A DNA stretch of 64,000 nt from an uncultured Bacteroidota bacterium (lineage in GTDB: Bacteria > Bacteroidota > Bacteroidia > Bacteroidales > SZUA-534): contig CAMHPA010000004.1 in NCBI GenBank assembly GCA_946186925.1, positions 31,181-95,180 of the forward strand, written 5' to 3'. Of this stretch, positions 27,956 to 35,726 are shown one piece after another (within the stretch, counting starts at the first letter, position 1; the number at the start of each line of letters is the position of its first letter). The notes beneath the pieces are model-generated. The model saw only the letters and a program-made list of their open reading frames with translations. It had not been told where the DNA came from and did no database searches. A program made the position numbers and the translations under genes.

Positions 27956-29824
27956 TTATTTTTTTTCAACTAAACGCCTAATTGCCTCCAATTGATTGTT
28001 TTTGTTTACATCACGCATCTGTTTTGCCGAATTGGTAAAGTACTGATGACCCTCTATGAACTTGATTTGCATTAAGTTCCACTTGTCAATGTCATCTTCG
28101 ATGGCACCGCGTTCGCGAAGCTCACGATAGAGATTTCCTGACACAGGAATAAAGTCGGCGCGACCCAGATAGTCGAGGTCGGCGTCACAAATTATCTGCT
28201 CGAGCAGAGCAACCGGCTTCGGCGGCAGTTTTGTCTTCATTATCAGGTTGCAGATAAAGTCAATCTGCTCAGGTGTGTAGTCATATTTCGGCAGATACTC
28301 GCGTGCAATCTCGCAACCGGCCTCCTCGTGGTCTTTGTATGTGCGGGTAAATCCTGTGTCGTGGAACAGAGCTGCGGTTTTCAGCAGCAGCATCTCCTCG
28401 TCGGTGATGCCCTCGTGTCGGCCGATAATCTCAACCTGCGTTGTCACGTCGATGGTGTGCTTCAGGTTGTGATAGTAGAGGTTCTTGGGCAGTTTCTCCT
28501 CGAGCATATTCAGCACAACCTCCTCAATATCGTCGAAACGGACAATGCCCAGGCGAGTCTGGAAAGCTTGGTTCGGCCTTACACCCATTCCGCCTTCCGA
28601 CAGATGGGGGCGGAAGCCCTCAATCAGGTACATGTCAATCTCGCCTTTGTATTTGACGGGCATCTTGCCCCAGTACTGGCAGACAAAGTAGTCTTTCACA
28701 AGCTCGTATGTCATGCCAGTGATGTTCACCTTGTTTATCTGCCCCGAGGCCTCCATGCGGCTGGCAATGTTGACGGTGTCGCCCCATATCTCGAGTTTTT
28801 TCTTGTTGCCGTTGTTGTTGCAGAATACGGGGCCTGTGTGAATGCCGATGCGCAGGTTCCAGCCTTGGTCGGCGCCGTATTGCAGTTTCATGGCCTGCAT
28901 GTATTGGTACATTTCGAATGCGGCCAGTACCACCTCAATGGGGTTGGTGTGGTTCTTTTGCGGAATGCCGCCGGCGCACATGTAGATGTCGCCAATCGAT
29001 TTGATTTTTTCGATGTGGAATTTTTTTACCACCTCGTCGAAGTGGAAGAAGAAGCGGTCGAGATCGTCGATGAGGTGTTCGGCATTCTCGTTTTTCGAAA
29101 TGTTTGAGAATCCGTGAACGTCGGAGAACAGTACGGTCACCATCTTATAGCGGGTGGCCTTTTCTTTGTCTTTCGATTTCTCCTTAAGTTTTTCAAACTC
29201 CTCTTTTGGCATATAGTTGGCCACAAGTTCATCGTACTTAATCTTTTGAGCTTGGAGCTCTTTGGTGCGGTCGGTGATCTCGTTTTCAAGTGATAGGGTG
29301 GTGCGCAGAATCTTCAGCCTGCTCCAGAAGTAGATGATAAGGATGGCTGCCACGGCGATCATAATGGCTACAACAAAATCGATGACGCCGAACGAGCGGC
29401 CGTCGGTGAGCTTGATGGTCGTCTGATAGGAGAGACCGCCCTCACTGCGGGCCTTGACAACCACGTTGGTGTGGCGCGACGGCAGGTTGAATGTGACCGA
29501 CGACTTTGTCGACCAGATGGGCTCCTGCCCTGTACCTTCAAAGCTGAACTCGCTTAACATCAAGCGTGTGACATCGTCGGGGTCTATTGTGACAGTGATT
29601 TTTTTTGTGCCGGCGTGTTTGGTGAGATTGTATTCGATTTCGCCGTCGTTGTGTTTCTCGGTGGGGGTTAGAGATATTTTCTCCTCCACGGTCACGCTTA
29701 CACTGAATGAGCCCGCGTTTTTGGATTGGGCGCTGATTTGCAGTGCTGTTAAAATCATGCACGATGTGAGCGCAAGGCTCACAATGGTAATGCCGCTATT
29801 TCTTTTTGTTGCCAAAACTGTCAC
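27956..29824 (-). CDS. Membrane class III nucleotide cyclase fused to HD phosphohydrolase
   Basis: 622 residues, GTG start (an in-frame TAA lies just upstream). Layout: N-terminal hydrophobic signal/anchor (11-31), an extracytoplasmic Ig-like beta domain of about 110 residues, a membrane helix (about 147-167), a coiled coil (about 170-220), a class III cyclase domain (about 228-405), a linker, and an HD domain (about 445-560). Cyclase catalytic residues are present: metal Asp235 (VLFSD) and Asp279 (SIGDIYM), Asn352 and Arg356 (NIASR). The base-selecting pair is Lys275 and Glu345 (KLEIWGD), close to the Lys/Asp of adenylate cyclases. The HD domain has YHNLKHTIDVTTQ (451-463), HD (488-489) and CDADLD (546-550), all metal ligands. 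The YHN-x2-H-x2-DV-x2-Q string is like that of class I cyclic-nucleotide phosphodiesterases. Predicted: a sensor that makes, and perhaps also breaks, a cyclic nucleotide. Confidence 0.85.
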   Translation of the reverse strand: MTVLATKRNSGITIVSLALTSCMILTALQISAQSKNAGSFSVSVTVEEKISLTPTEKHNDGEIEYNLTKHAGTKKITVTIDPDDVTRLMLSEFSFEGTGQEPIWSTKSSVTFNLPSRHTNVVVKARSEGGLSYQTTIKLTDGRSFGVIDFVVAIMIAVAAILIIYFWSRLKILRTTLSLENEITDRTKELQAQKIKYDELVANYMPKEEFEKLKEKSKDKEKATRYKMVTVLFSDVHGFSNISKNENAEHLIDDLDRFFFHFDEVVKKFHIEKIKSIGDIYMCAGGIPQKNHTNPIEVVLAAFEMYQYMQAMKLQYGADQGWNLRIGIHTGPVFCNNNGNKKKLEIWGDTVNIASRMEASGQINKVNITGMTYELVKDYFVCQYWGKMPVKYKGEIDMYLIEGFRPHLSEGGMGVRPNQAFQTRLGIVRFDDIEEVVLNMLEEKLPKNLYYHNLKHTIDVTTQVEIIGRHEGITDEEMLLLKTAALFHDTGFTRTYKDHEEAGCEIAREYLPKYDYTPEQIDFICNLIMKTKLPPKPVALLEQIICDADLDYLGRADFIPVSGNLYRELRERGAIEDDIDKWNLMQIKFIEGHQYFTNSAKQMRDVNKNNQLEAIRRLVEKK

Positions 29825-29863
29825 TATTTATGCTTAAAAAGCGTTTCAAAATAAGTATTTTAG

Positions 29864-29890
29864 TTGGTTCGTCAAACCGAACCAAATATA
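29864..29890 (-). promoter_or_regulatory. Cyclase promoter (-7) overlapped by inverted repeat
   Basis: Reverse-strand TATATTTG at 29883-29890 matches TAnnTTTG and lies about 60 nt upstream of the cyclase GTG. It overlaps the inverted repeat TTGGTTCG (29864-29871) / CGAACCAA (29878-29885), which would cover the start-point region. A repressor binding there could block transcription; the regulator is unknown. Confidence 0.5.
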
Positions 29891-30079
29891 TTAAATTTTG
29901 GTTTGTTAACCGAATGGCGAAAAATATATGACCAACGCCACCTCTCTTTTTGACGAGTGTACAAAAAGCAGCATCCGTCCATTTAGCGCGCCAATTGATG
30001 AAAAATGATTATATCTGTTTGGATGCCAGTGAAGTGAACGTTTTTTGCGGCTGGTGGCTTGATAAATCATTTCAAGCGA

Positions 30080-30087
30080 TATTTTTG
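30080..30087 (+). promoter_or_regulatory. Candidate -7 element for ribF
   Basis: TATTTTTG matches TAnnTTTG, 45 nt upstream of the ribF start. Confidence 0.5.
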
Positions 30088-30131
30088 CACGGATTTTGAA
30101 TGACAATTACCGATAAACACTATTTCGGCAA

Positions 30132-31049
30132 GTGCAGACAAGCGACAGCATCGAAAAATTGAACATCAGCAAGCCGGTTGTAACGATTGGCTCGTTTGAC
30201 GGAGTGCATCGCGGCCATCGCGAGGTTTTGCGACAGCTGACTGATTATGCGCGGCAGACGGGCGGCAGCAGTGTGGTCATCACCTTCTGGCCTCATCCGG
30301 CGGTGGTGCTGGGTGACAGACAGACGGGGCTTTTGTCAACTCCCAGTGAGAAAAATTCTCTGATGGCCGAAACCGGTATCGATTGGCTGATAACGCTGCC
30401 TTTCACACGTGAGTTTTCGCAGATGGAGTATGACGAGTTCGTGAGTGGTTGTCTGGTTGACAAACTACACATTGACACATTGTTTGTGGGTTATGACAAC
30501 AAAGTGGGCCGCAACGGCCGGGGACGGTTCGCCGAGGTAGAGAATCTGGCGGGGCGTTTGGGTTTTAAGGTGCGGCAACTCAAGGCGTTGTCGGCTGGTG
30601 AGACGCCTATCAGTTCCACAGCCATCCGCAATCTGCTAGCCGATGGCCGTGTGGTTGAGGCTAACCAGCTGCTCGGCCGGCCGTACCATATTGCAGGCAT
30701 GGTGGTGAGAGGCAATCATATTGGTACAGGCATCGGTTTCCCGACGGCTAATATCCAGCCTGACGAGTGCAAGTTTGTTCCAGGCAACGGAGCTTACGCT
30801 ATCCGCGCCAATATAGGTGGAACCGAGTATGCCGGAATGCTGAACATTGGCAAACGGCCCACCATAGGCGATGGTCGCCAGACAATCGAAGCGCACTTTT
30901 TCGATTTCGACGGCGATCTCTACGGGCAGACGATTGAGGTTTATTTCGTGGATAAAATTCGCGATGAGCGTCAGTTTGCAAGTCTCGATGAACTCCGCGT
31001 GCAGCTCGAAACTGACTGCCAGACGGTGAGAAAATGGTTTGGAGTCTGA
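30132..31049 (+). CDS. ribF: Bifunctional riboflavin kinase / FAD synthetase
   Basis: 305 residues, GTG start. The N-terminal FAD synthetase (adenylyltransferase) domain has GSFDGVHRGHREVL, the HxGH-type nucleotide motif, and STAIRNLL. The C-terminal riboflavin kinase domain begins near residue 185 with GRPYHIAGMVVRGNHIGTGIGFPTANI (GFPTAN motif), followed by LNIGKRPTIGDGRQTIEAHFFDF. It converts riboflavin to FMN and FAD. Length is normal. The GTG is the first usable start; the first ten residues are not conserved, so a start further in is possible. Confidence 0.93.
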   Translation: MQTSDSIEKLNISKPVVTIGSFDGVHRGHREVLRQLTDYARQTGGSSVVITFWPHPAVVLGDRQTGLLSTPSEKNSLMAETGIDWLITLPFTREFSQMEYDEFVSGCLVDKLHIDTLFVGYDNKVGRNGRGRFAEVENLAGRLGFKVRQLKALSAGETPISSTAIRNLLADGRVVEANQLLGRPYHIAGMVVRGNHIGTGIGFPTANIQPDECKFVPGNGAYAIRANIGGTEYAGMLNIGKRPTIGDGRQTIEAHFFDFDGDLYGQTIEVYFVDKIRDERQFASLDELRVQLETDCQTVRKWFGV

Positions 31050-31133
31050 ATTGTTTCGGAGTTGGAACCGGGAGAGGAATTATTCGTTTTTGAACAGAGA
31101 TTTGCTAAGTTTTCTCTGCTTACAGTCATAAAA

Positions 31134-31160
31134 AAAGCGATGACAAATTGCCATCGCTTT
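31134..31160 (-). terminator. Rho-independent terminator after DUF4468-like gene
   Basis: Reverse strand: stem AAAGCGATG/CATCGCTTT with a 9-nt loop, then a T run, 23 nt downstream of the stop. It also faces ribF from the other side. Confidence 0.75.
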
Positions 31161-31182
31161 GTTGTCTTACGAAAGTATCGGT

Positions 31183-31827
31183 CTACCAATCGTCGTCGTT
31201 GTCTTTTACCTGAGCCTTAGGCTTGACTTCCTCATTGAGCTGTTTTTCAATAATTTCGGCAAAAACGCAACTTGCCACATAGGCGCTTGCGCCAATTTTC
31301 TTACGCAAGGCGTCCTGCTCGTCGTAGAACGGATAGCACTTTTTCGGCGCCCACTTTGTCTCGACATTGATGGCATAATCCTTAATGGTTTGTACCAGGC
31401 GCAGTTTGCCGTCCTTAATGTTGATTTTCACAATCATATTCACGCTCACAATTTGATGCGGGAAGGTTACTACGTTTTTCAAAGTGGTGTTTGCCACAAG
31501 AGTTCCCGACTCCTTCTCGTTGGTTTTGATTGACGAGTTTTTGTCGCCGAAAGTCTTTGTGAACCATCCGCTAATGTTGTCATAGATTTTGTCTTTGTCC
31601 ATACCAGCGCAATCAATGACAATGCTGTAGGAGTGTTGGTCGTTTTTGTCGAGCTCGAAACGCGATTTCAGAGCAACAGCCGCCTCTGCATACTGATGTT
31701 TGTGGTCGGATTTGCCATCATACTTGTCAATATCATACTTTGCGAACGAGTCGCCGGTCAGAATTTGTGCCGATGCACCAAATGCGTTGAGCATCAAAAC
31801 ACCAAGAATCAGTTTTTTCGCTTTCAT
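31183..31827 (-). CDS. Exported DUF4468-like protein
   Basis: 214 residues from the ATG at 31827, chosen because it gives a clean signal peptide (MKAKKLILGVLMLNAFGASA). A TAnnTTTG element lies 51 nt upstream. The mature part has the look of the TBP-like DUF4468 domain found in Bacteroidetes: YSIVIDCAGMDKDKIYDNISGW, then LVANTTLKNVV, VNMIVKINIKDGKLRL and a terminal helix region. No catalytic motif is evident. The C-terminal tail is charged (KPKAQVKDNDDDW). Function unknown; periplasmic location is expected. Confidence 0.65.
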   Translation of the reverse strand: MKAKKLILGVLMLNAFGASAQILTGDSFAKYDIDKYDGKSDHKHQYAEAAVALKSRFELDKNDQHSYSIVIDCAGMDKDKIYDNISGWFTKTFGDKNSSIKTNEKESGTLVANTTLKNVVTFPHQIVSVNMIVKINIKDGKLRLVQTIKDYAINVETKWAPKKCYPFYDEQDALRKKIGASAYVASCVFAEIIEKQLNEEVKPKAQVKDNDDDW

Positions 31828-31877
31828 TACTATCTGTTTTTTAATTGCCGCACTATGGCGACAGTGGTTAATTAGTA

Positions 31878-31885
31878 CAAAGATA
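31878..31885 (-). promoter_or_regulatory. Candidate -7 element for DUF4468-like gene
   Basis: Reverse-strand TATCTTTG, 51 nt before the start at 31827. It argues against the longer in-frame start at 31920, which lies upstream of this element. Confidence 0.55.
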
Positions 31886-31947
31886 AAAAAACTGCGGCTC
31901 TTGTGCGATTTTATCTTCACAAAAAATATTCACAGCGTAAAACAAGA

Positions 31948-31969
31948 CAGGCGGACTAGCGCCCGCCTG
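31948..31969 (-). terminator. Probable terminator after GIN-domain gene
   Basis: CAGGCGG/CCGCCTG stem with a short T-rich tail (TCTTGTTTT) on the reverse strand, about 43 nt downstream of the stop at 32012. Confidence 0.55.
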
Positions 31970-32011
31970 ACTCTTTTGTAAGCAACTATTAGTTTAATAT
32001 AGGGACTAATT

Positions 32012-32710
32012 TTAGAGGCGTGAGATGGAGCCGCCGCTGCTCGACGACACGTTGACCATTGTGGGTTTGCCGCTGTAGCGCACCCGGCCGCCGCTTGAGG
32101 CCTCGGCTTCGAGGTTCACATTGGCGCTGACACTGACGCTGGCGCCCGACGACGCTTCGGCTTTGCCGTTGGCGGCTGTCAGCTTGTCGCCACTGATGCT
32201 TGCGCCGCTCGATGCATCGAAATCAACATTTTGAGCCTTGCCGGCAAGCATCACGCTTGAGCCCGAGCTCGATTCGGCGGTAACCTTGTTGGCCTTCGCC
32301 ATAGCGTTAATCCTCGCTCCCGACGAAGCCGCAAACACCAGATTATCACCCGTGAGCGTGTCGGTTGTGACGGTTGCGCCCGAGCTGGCCACCACCCGCA
32401 CAATGCTGATGGCTGTAACGTCAACCTCAACCTTCTGCGGCATTCTTATGTTGCGTTTCTTATCCCAGTGAATCACCAAAGTGCCGTTTTTCACCTCGGT
32501 TTTAATATCGTCGATGTAGTCGGCAGGAGCCGTGACCACAACATTGTCGGCGTCGCCGATTACAACATTAACCTTGATGCCCTGGCCTACATCGATGCCA
32601 GTGAAACCCGAAACCTGACGGGTTGAGGTGGCATAATCGGAGTTGCGATTGATGGCGCAGCCGACGCTCAGCATCGAAACGCCCATTAACATTAGCAAAA
32701 GTTTTTTCAT
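32012..32710 (-). CDS. GIN-domain (DUF2807) lipoprotein, adhesin-like
   Basis: 232 residues with a lipoprotein signal (lipobox LSVGC, Cys18). The mature protein is a head GIN domain: STRQVSGFTGIDVGQGIKVNVVIGD, then a right-handed beta-helix built from repeats of about 20 residues ending in the ASSGA-type turn (VVASSGA, FAASSGA, AESSSGS, DASSGA, EASSGA, EASSGG, SSSSGG). DUF2807 proteins of Bacteroidetes are annotated as putative auto-transporter adhesins, but experimental function is mostly lacking. It is exported and membrane-anchored. A hairpin follows the gene. Confidence 0.88.
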   Translation of the reverse strand: MKKLLLMLMGVSMLSVGCAINRNSDYATSTRQVSGFTGIDVGQGIKVNVVIGDADNVVVTAPADYIDDIKTEVKNGTLVIHWDKKRNIRMPQKVEVDVTAISIVRVVASSGATVTTDTLTGDNLVFAASSGARINAMAKANKVTAESSSGSSVMLAGKAQNVDFDASSGASISGDKLTAANGKAEASSGASVSVSANVNLEAEASSGGRVRYSGKPTMVNVSSSSGGSISRL

Positions 32711-32881
32711 ATCAGTTTTGTTTTAAATACACTACAATGACGATTGAAACCCCGAAACGTTGCAGCTGAAACCGATGTTTTATGAAGAAAAATCGCATTT
32801 TGTTAGTATAATATTGATTATCAGCTGATAGCATTTGCCGCTCGTTGTCGGTTTTGTAGGCGGCGGCAAGAAAATCTCACC

Positions 32882-32889
32882 TATATTTG
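32882..32889 (+). promoter_or_regulatory. Candidate -7 element for radical SAM gene
   Basis: TATATTTG matches TAnnTTTG exactly, 42 nt before the ATG at 32932. Confidence 0.55.
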
Positions 32890-32931
32890 CGTGAATGAGG
32901 CTCGGCCTTACACCTATTAATATATAGAACG

Positions 32932-33924
32932 ATGTCGGTAATGGCTAAAATACAATTGGTTGTCGGGCTTGCGCGGGTTTTCACGCTTGCGCGGATGGCC
33001 AACTCGGCGCGCATCAGGCTGTGCTCGCTTGCGCGGATGCGACGGGTGACAACGCGGCCCGAATCGCTGTCGGTGGAGCCGGCATCGGTGTGCAACCTGC
33101 GGTGTCCCGAGTGCACGCTGGGCGGCGGGCGGTTGCAGCGCCAAGGCCAGCTGATGGACGCGACCACCTTTGAAAACGCCTTGCAACCGCTGGCATCGTG
33201 GCTGGTGAGCTGCCAGTTTTTCCTCCAGGGCGAGTCAACACTCAACCCGAACCTTTGCCAGATGATTGCCAAAGCGCACCAACACCGCATTTTCACCACC
33301 ATATCGACCAACGGCCAGACACTCACTCCCGACCTTTGCCGTGAGCTTGTCGGCAGCGGCCTCGACCAGATAATTGTCTCGATTGACGGCACCACGCAGG
33401 CGGTTTATGAGCAATATCGCGTAGGCGGCAGTCTTCAAAAGGCCATCGACGGCATTGGCAATATTGTGAGAGCGCGGCGCGAGCTGGGGCGCGGCAATCC
33501 GGCTGTAACGGCGCAGTTCATCGTCTTCCGCCACAACGAGCATCAGATTGCCGATTTCAAACGGCTGGCCCGCCAATGGGGCGCCGACCGCGTGGTGCTG
33601 AAAACGGCGCAGATTGAAACATCTGCAAACGTCGCCGAAATGCTACCTCAAAACTCGAAATACAGTCGCTACCGCCTGACCACCGACGGCACCATTACCC
33701 CGAAAAGGCAGTTCAACGCCAACTGCTTCCGCTTGCGCGGCACAATGGTGGTTGCCGCCAACGGCGATGTCGCGCTCTGCTGCTACGACAAAAACTGCCG
33801 GCATCGTCTGGGCAACGTCAACCAAACCGATGCCCTTTCAATTTGGAACAGCGCTGAAGCCGGTAATTTACGGCGGCAGGTATGGGAGAAAGGGCTTGAA
33901 ATCTGCCGTAATTGTGGTGGATGA
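32932..33924 (+). CDS. Radical SAM / SPASM-domain protein
   Basis: 330 residues. The radical SAM 4Fe-4S motif CNLRCPEC (Cys54, Cys58, Cys61) is followed by TTISTNGQTL and SIDGTTQAVYEQYR, as in SPASM enzymes that modify peptides or act in cofactor assembly. The C-terminal part has NCFRLRGTMVVAANGDV, CCYDKNCRHRLGNV and CRNCGG, a set of auxiliary-cluster cysteines typical of SPASM domains. Before the enzyme core is a 40-residue Arg-rich helical leader containing three LAR-type repeats coded by GCTTGCGCGG at 32967, 32985 and 33027. No precursor peptide gene was recognised nearby. Substrate unknown. Confidence 0.85.
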   Translation: MSVMAKIQLVVGLARVFTLARMANSARIRLCSLARMRRVTTRPESLSVEPASVCNLRCPECTLGGGRLQRQGQLMDATTFENALQPLASWLVSCQFFLQGESTLNPNLCQMIAKAHQHRIFTTISTNGQTLTPDLCRELVGSGLDQIIVSIDGTTQAVYEQYRVGGSLQKAIDGIGNIVRARRELGRGNPAVTAQFIVFRHNEHQIADFKRLARQWGADRVVLKTAQIETSANVAEMLPQNSKYSRYRLTTDGTITPKRQFNANCFRLRGTMVVAANGDVALCCYDKNCRHRLGNVNQTDALSIWNSAEAGNLRRQVWEKGLEICRNCGG

Positions 33925-34250
33925 TACGCGCTTTATCCAGGTTTTGCGCGTTTTTCGGTATCTGTATAGGCCGATCAGACGGGAAATCGGCGAATAAAAC
34001 AGCTTGATAATGTTCCGCAAGGAGTGGAAAATGACGTTTTGTGGCCTTGAAAAGCCGCCGAAAGGCTTAAAAAAAGCGGTGTTTGAGCCGAATTTGAAAG
34101 GAAAAACACCAAAAACGTCTATAAAATCACTTTTTTCAAAAAAAAACGTGATAATCTGACGAAAACATTATCACAATTCCAAAATATTCCTATATTTACA
34201 ATGCTTTAAGCATTAATCAATTTGTTATACAACCTTTAAAACATTCGGTA
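33925..34250 (+). promoter_or_regulatory. Upstream region of HU gene
   Basis: 326 nt without a gene, increasingly AT-rich toward HU. It holds TATATTTA at 34191-34198, a one-mismatch -7 element, 53 nt before the HU start. Short inverted stretches occur at about 34050-34076 (AAGCC/GGCTT), but no U-run follows. Confidence 0.4.
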
Positions 34251-34523
34251 ATGAACAAACAAGAACTGGTTGCCGCTATGGCAGAAAAAGCTGGCTTGAC
34301 CAAAGCTGATTCAGAAAAAGCATTGAACGCTTTCACAGCAGCTGTCGCTGACGCTCTGAGCGCAGGACAAAGTGTACAATTGGTAGGTTTTGGTACCTTC
34401 GCAGTTAGCGAGCGTTCGGCTCGTACGGGCAAGAACCCACGCACTGGTGCTAAACTTCAGATTGCAGCTAAGAAAGTTGCTAAGTTTAAAGCTGGCAAGG
34501 CTTTGGCTGACAAAGTAAACTAA
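34251..34523 (+). CDS. HU-family DNA-binding protein
   Basis: 90 residues, the canonical HU/IHF length. MNKQELVAAMAEKAGLTKADSEKALNAF forms the helical dimer base, then VQLVGFGTFAVSERSARTGKNP is the beta-arm with the RxGxNP signature and the KVAKFKAGKALAD end. HU bends DNA non-specifically and shapes the nucleoid. It is a single-gene unit bounded by a strong terminator. The base composition is codon-optimised (unlike its AT-rich flanks), as expected for an abundant protein. Confidence 0.96.
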   Translation: MNKQELVAAMAEKAGLTKADSEKALNAFTAAVADALSAGQSVQLVGFGTFAVSERSARTGKNPRTGAKLQIAAKKVAKFKAGKALADKVN

Positions 34524-34526
34524 TTT

Positions 34527-34553
34527 AAAAGCCCTCAACCGAGGGCTTTTTTT
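34527..34553 (+). terminator. Rho-independent terminator of HU gene
   Basis: AAAAGCCCTC-aacc-GAGGGCTTTT plus TTT, 4 nt after the stop codon; perfect 10-bp stem. Confidence 0.92.
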
Positions 34554-34568
34554 ATGGATTCTTAGCAC

Positions 34569-34599
34569 AAAAAAGTGCCGCGTAAGCGGCACTTTTTTT
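34569..34599. terminator. Bidirectional terminator between HU and calycin-like gene
   Basis: GTGCCGC-gtaa-GCGGCAC stem flanked by A-rich and T-rich runs on both sides, so it can act on both strands. It serves as a second stop for HU and, about 77 nt away, for the minus-strand lipoprotein. Confidence 0.8.
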
Positions 34600-34675
34600 G
34601 TTGAGCAAGGTGCAGAGAATAACAATTGTTTGTCATCTTCTATTTATACTCATTATTCTTTGCACATCACTCAAT

Positions 34676-35506
34676 TTATTGTTTGATGGTTCCTTCGTAG
34701 CTGACGGGGTAGCTGCCGCACATCATTGTAAACTTGAATGCCTTGCCTTTTTGGTCGGCAGTGCCGTTGAGTTTGGTGATGGTGTATTTGGGGAACGGGC
34801 CGCCCATTGCCTGCGGCACAATGTTGTCGCCGCTGAAGCTGATGGCGTCGCCAATGGCGCTGTAGCTCACGCTGTCGATTGTCATATCGAGAGTGAGCGG
34901 CATTGCTTCGGCAAATTTCACATCGAGCATCTCAATGGTTGCCACATCGCCGTTCTGCTTGAGATTTACCACCACATCTTCTTTGGTGAAGGTGGTTGTT
35001 GAATCAATCGTCACAGCCATTTTGCCACTGGCCGACAAACCTGCTGTGGGCAGTGCAGCGGCAACATTGCTGATTGCAACATTGCAGCCTGCGGCCACAA
35101 ACGAGATTGAGAACGAGCCCGAGCTCAGGAACTCGCCTGTCAGGTTTGTGAAAGTGTAGCGGGGGAATGGTTGGCCATTGAATTTCGGCACAATTGTGGC
35201 AATGGTGAAGGTGTTTTTGCCGTCAGCTTCACTGCGCACGAACGGAACACTGTCAACCTGCAAATCGACGGTCATTGGCATTGCTGCTGCGAATTTCACA
35301 CCTTTGAGAGTGAAGCTGACAAGTTCATTCTCGCCGAAATTGAAATCGACTGTTGCGTCGTCCTGGCTGAACGATGAGCCATTGGCCATTGTTGAGATTA
35401 ACGTTCCGCCGAGCGTCGCATTCTCAGAATAAGGTGTCTCGTCATCTTTGTCGCAAGCCACGAAAGCGAGCATTGCGGCACACATCAAAAAACTAAAATG
35501 TTTCAT
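34676..35506 (-). CDS. Calycin-like lipoprotein with duplicated domain
   Basis: 276 residues with lipobox FVAC (Cys19) followed by DKDDE. Two homologous halves of about 120 residues each: residues about 33-150 and 158-276, matched by VSFTLKGVKFAAAMPMTVDL versus ATIEMLDVKFAEAMPLTLDM, by FPRYTFTNLTGEF versus FPKYTITKLNGTA, and by DSVPF versus DSVSY. The strands fit a calycin-like beta-barrel seen in Bacteroidetes lipoproteins. It lies 220 nt downstream of a TonB receptor on the same strand and may capture ligand for it, although the spacer is long and repeat-rich. Ligand unknown. Confidence 0.75.
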   Translation of the reverse strand: MKHFSFLMCAAMLAFVACDKDDETPYSENATLGGTLISTMANGSSFSQDDATVDFNFGENELVSFTLKGVKFAAAMPMTVDLQVDSVPFVRSEADGKNTFTIATIVPKFNGQPFPRYTFTNLTGEFLSSGSFSISFVAAGCNVAISNVAAALPTAGLSASGKMAVTIDSTTTFTKEDVVVNLKQNGDVATIEMLDVKFAEAMPLTLDMTIDSVSYSAIGDAISFSGDNIVPQAMGGPFPKYTITKLNGTADQKGKAFKFTMMCGSYPVSYEGTIKQ

Positions 35507-35726
35507 TTTAACTGATATTTAATTGTTTATAAAAAAGTTGTCTTTTCTGTTTAATCGGTGAATTGTTTAATCGGTGAATTGTTTAAAGGTTAGAATGTTG
35601 AGATTTTGGACTTCAGACTACGGACAACAGACTACAGATAGCGCAGTGCGTCCCAACCAACACCATATACCTAAATTATAAATCCTAATTCCTAAATTCT
35701 AATTCATAAATCCTAAATCCTAAATT
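35507..35726. repeat. Low-complexity intergenic repeats between receptor and lipoprotein
   Basis: The 220-nt gap holds AATCGGTGAATTGTTTAA in tandem (about 35551-35586), the GCGCAGTGCGTCCC fragment (35641-35654, GTAGGGACG family) and a run of AATCCTAAATTCTAA-type units (about 35671-35732). No gene or clear promoter is visible. Confidence 0.55.

Larger units (their letters stand above)
29825..30131. other. Divergent intergenic region, cyclase / ribF
   Basis: 307 nt with no convincing gene. It holds the cyclase promoter and inverted repeat (29864-29890) and the ribF -7 element (30080-30087); the rest is AT-rich with no other pattern recognised. Confidence 0.5.
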
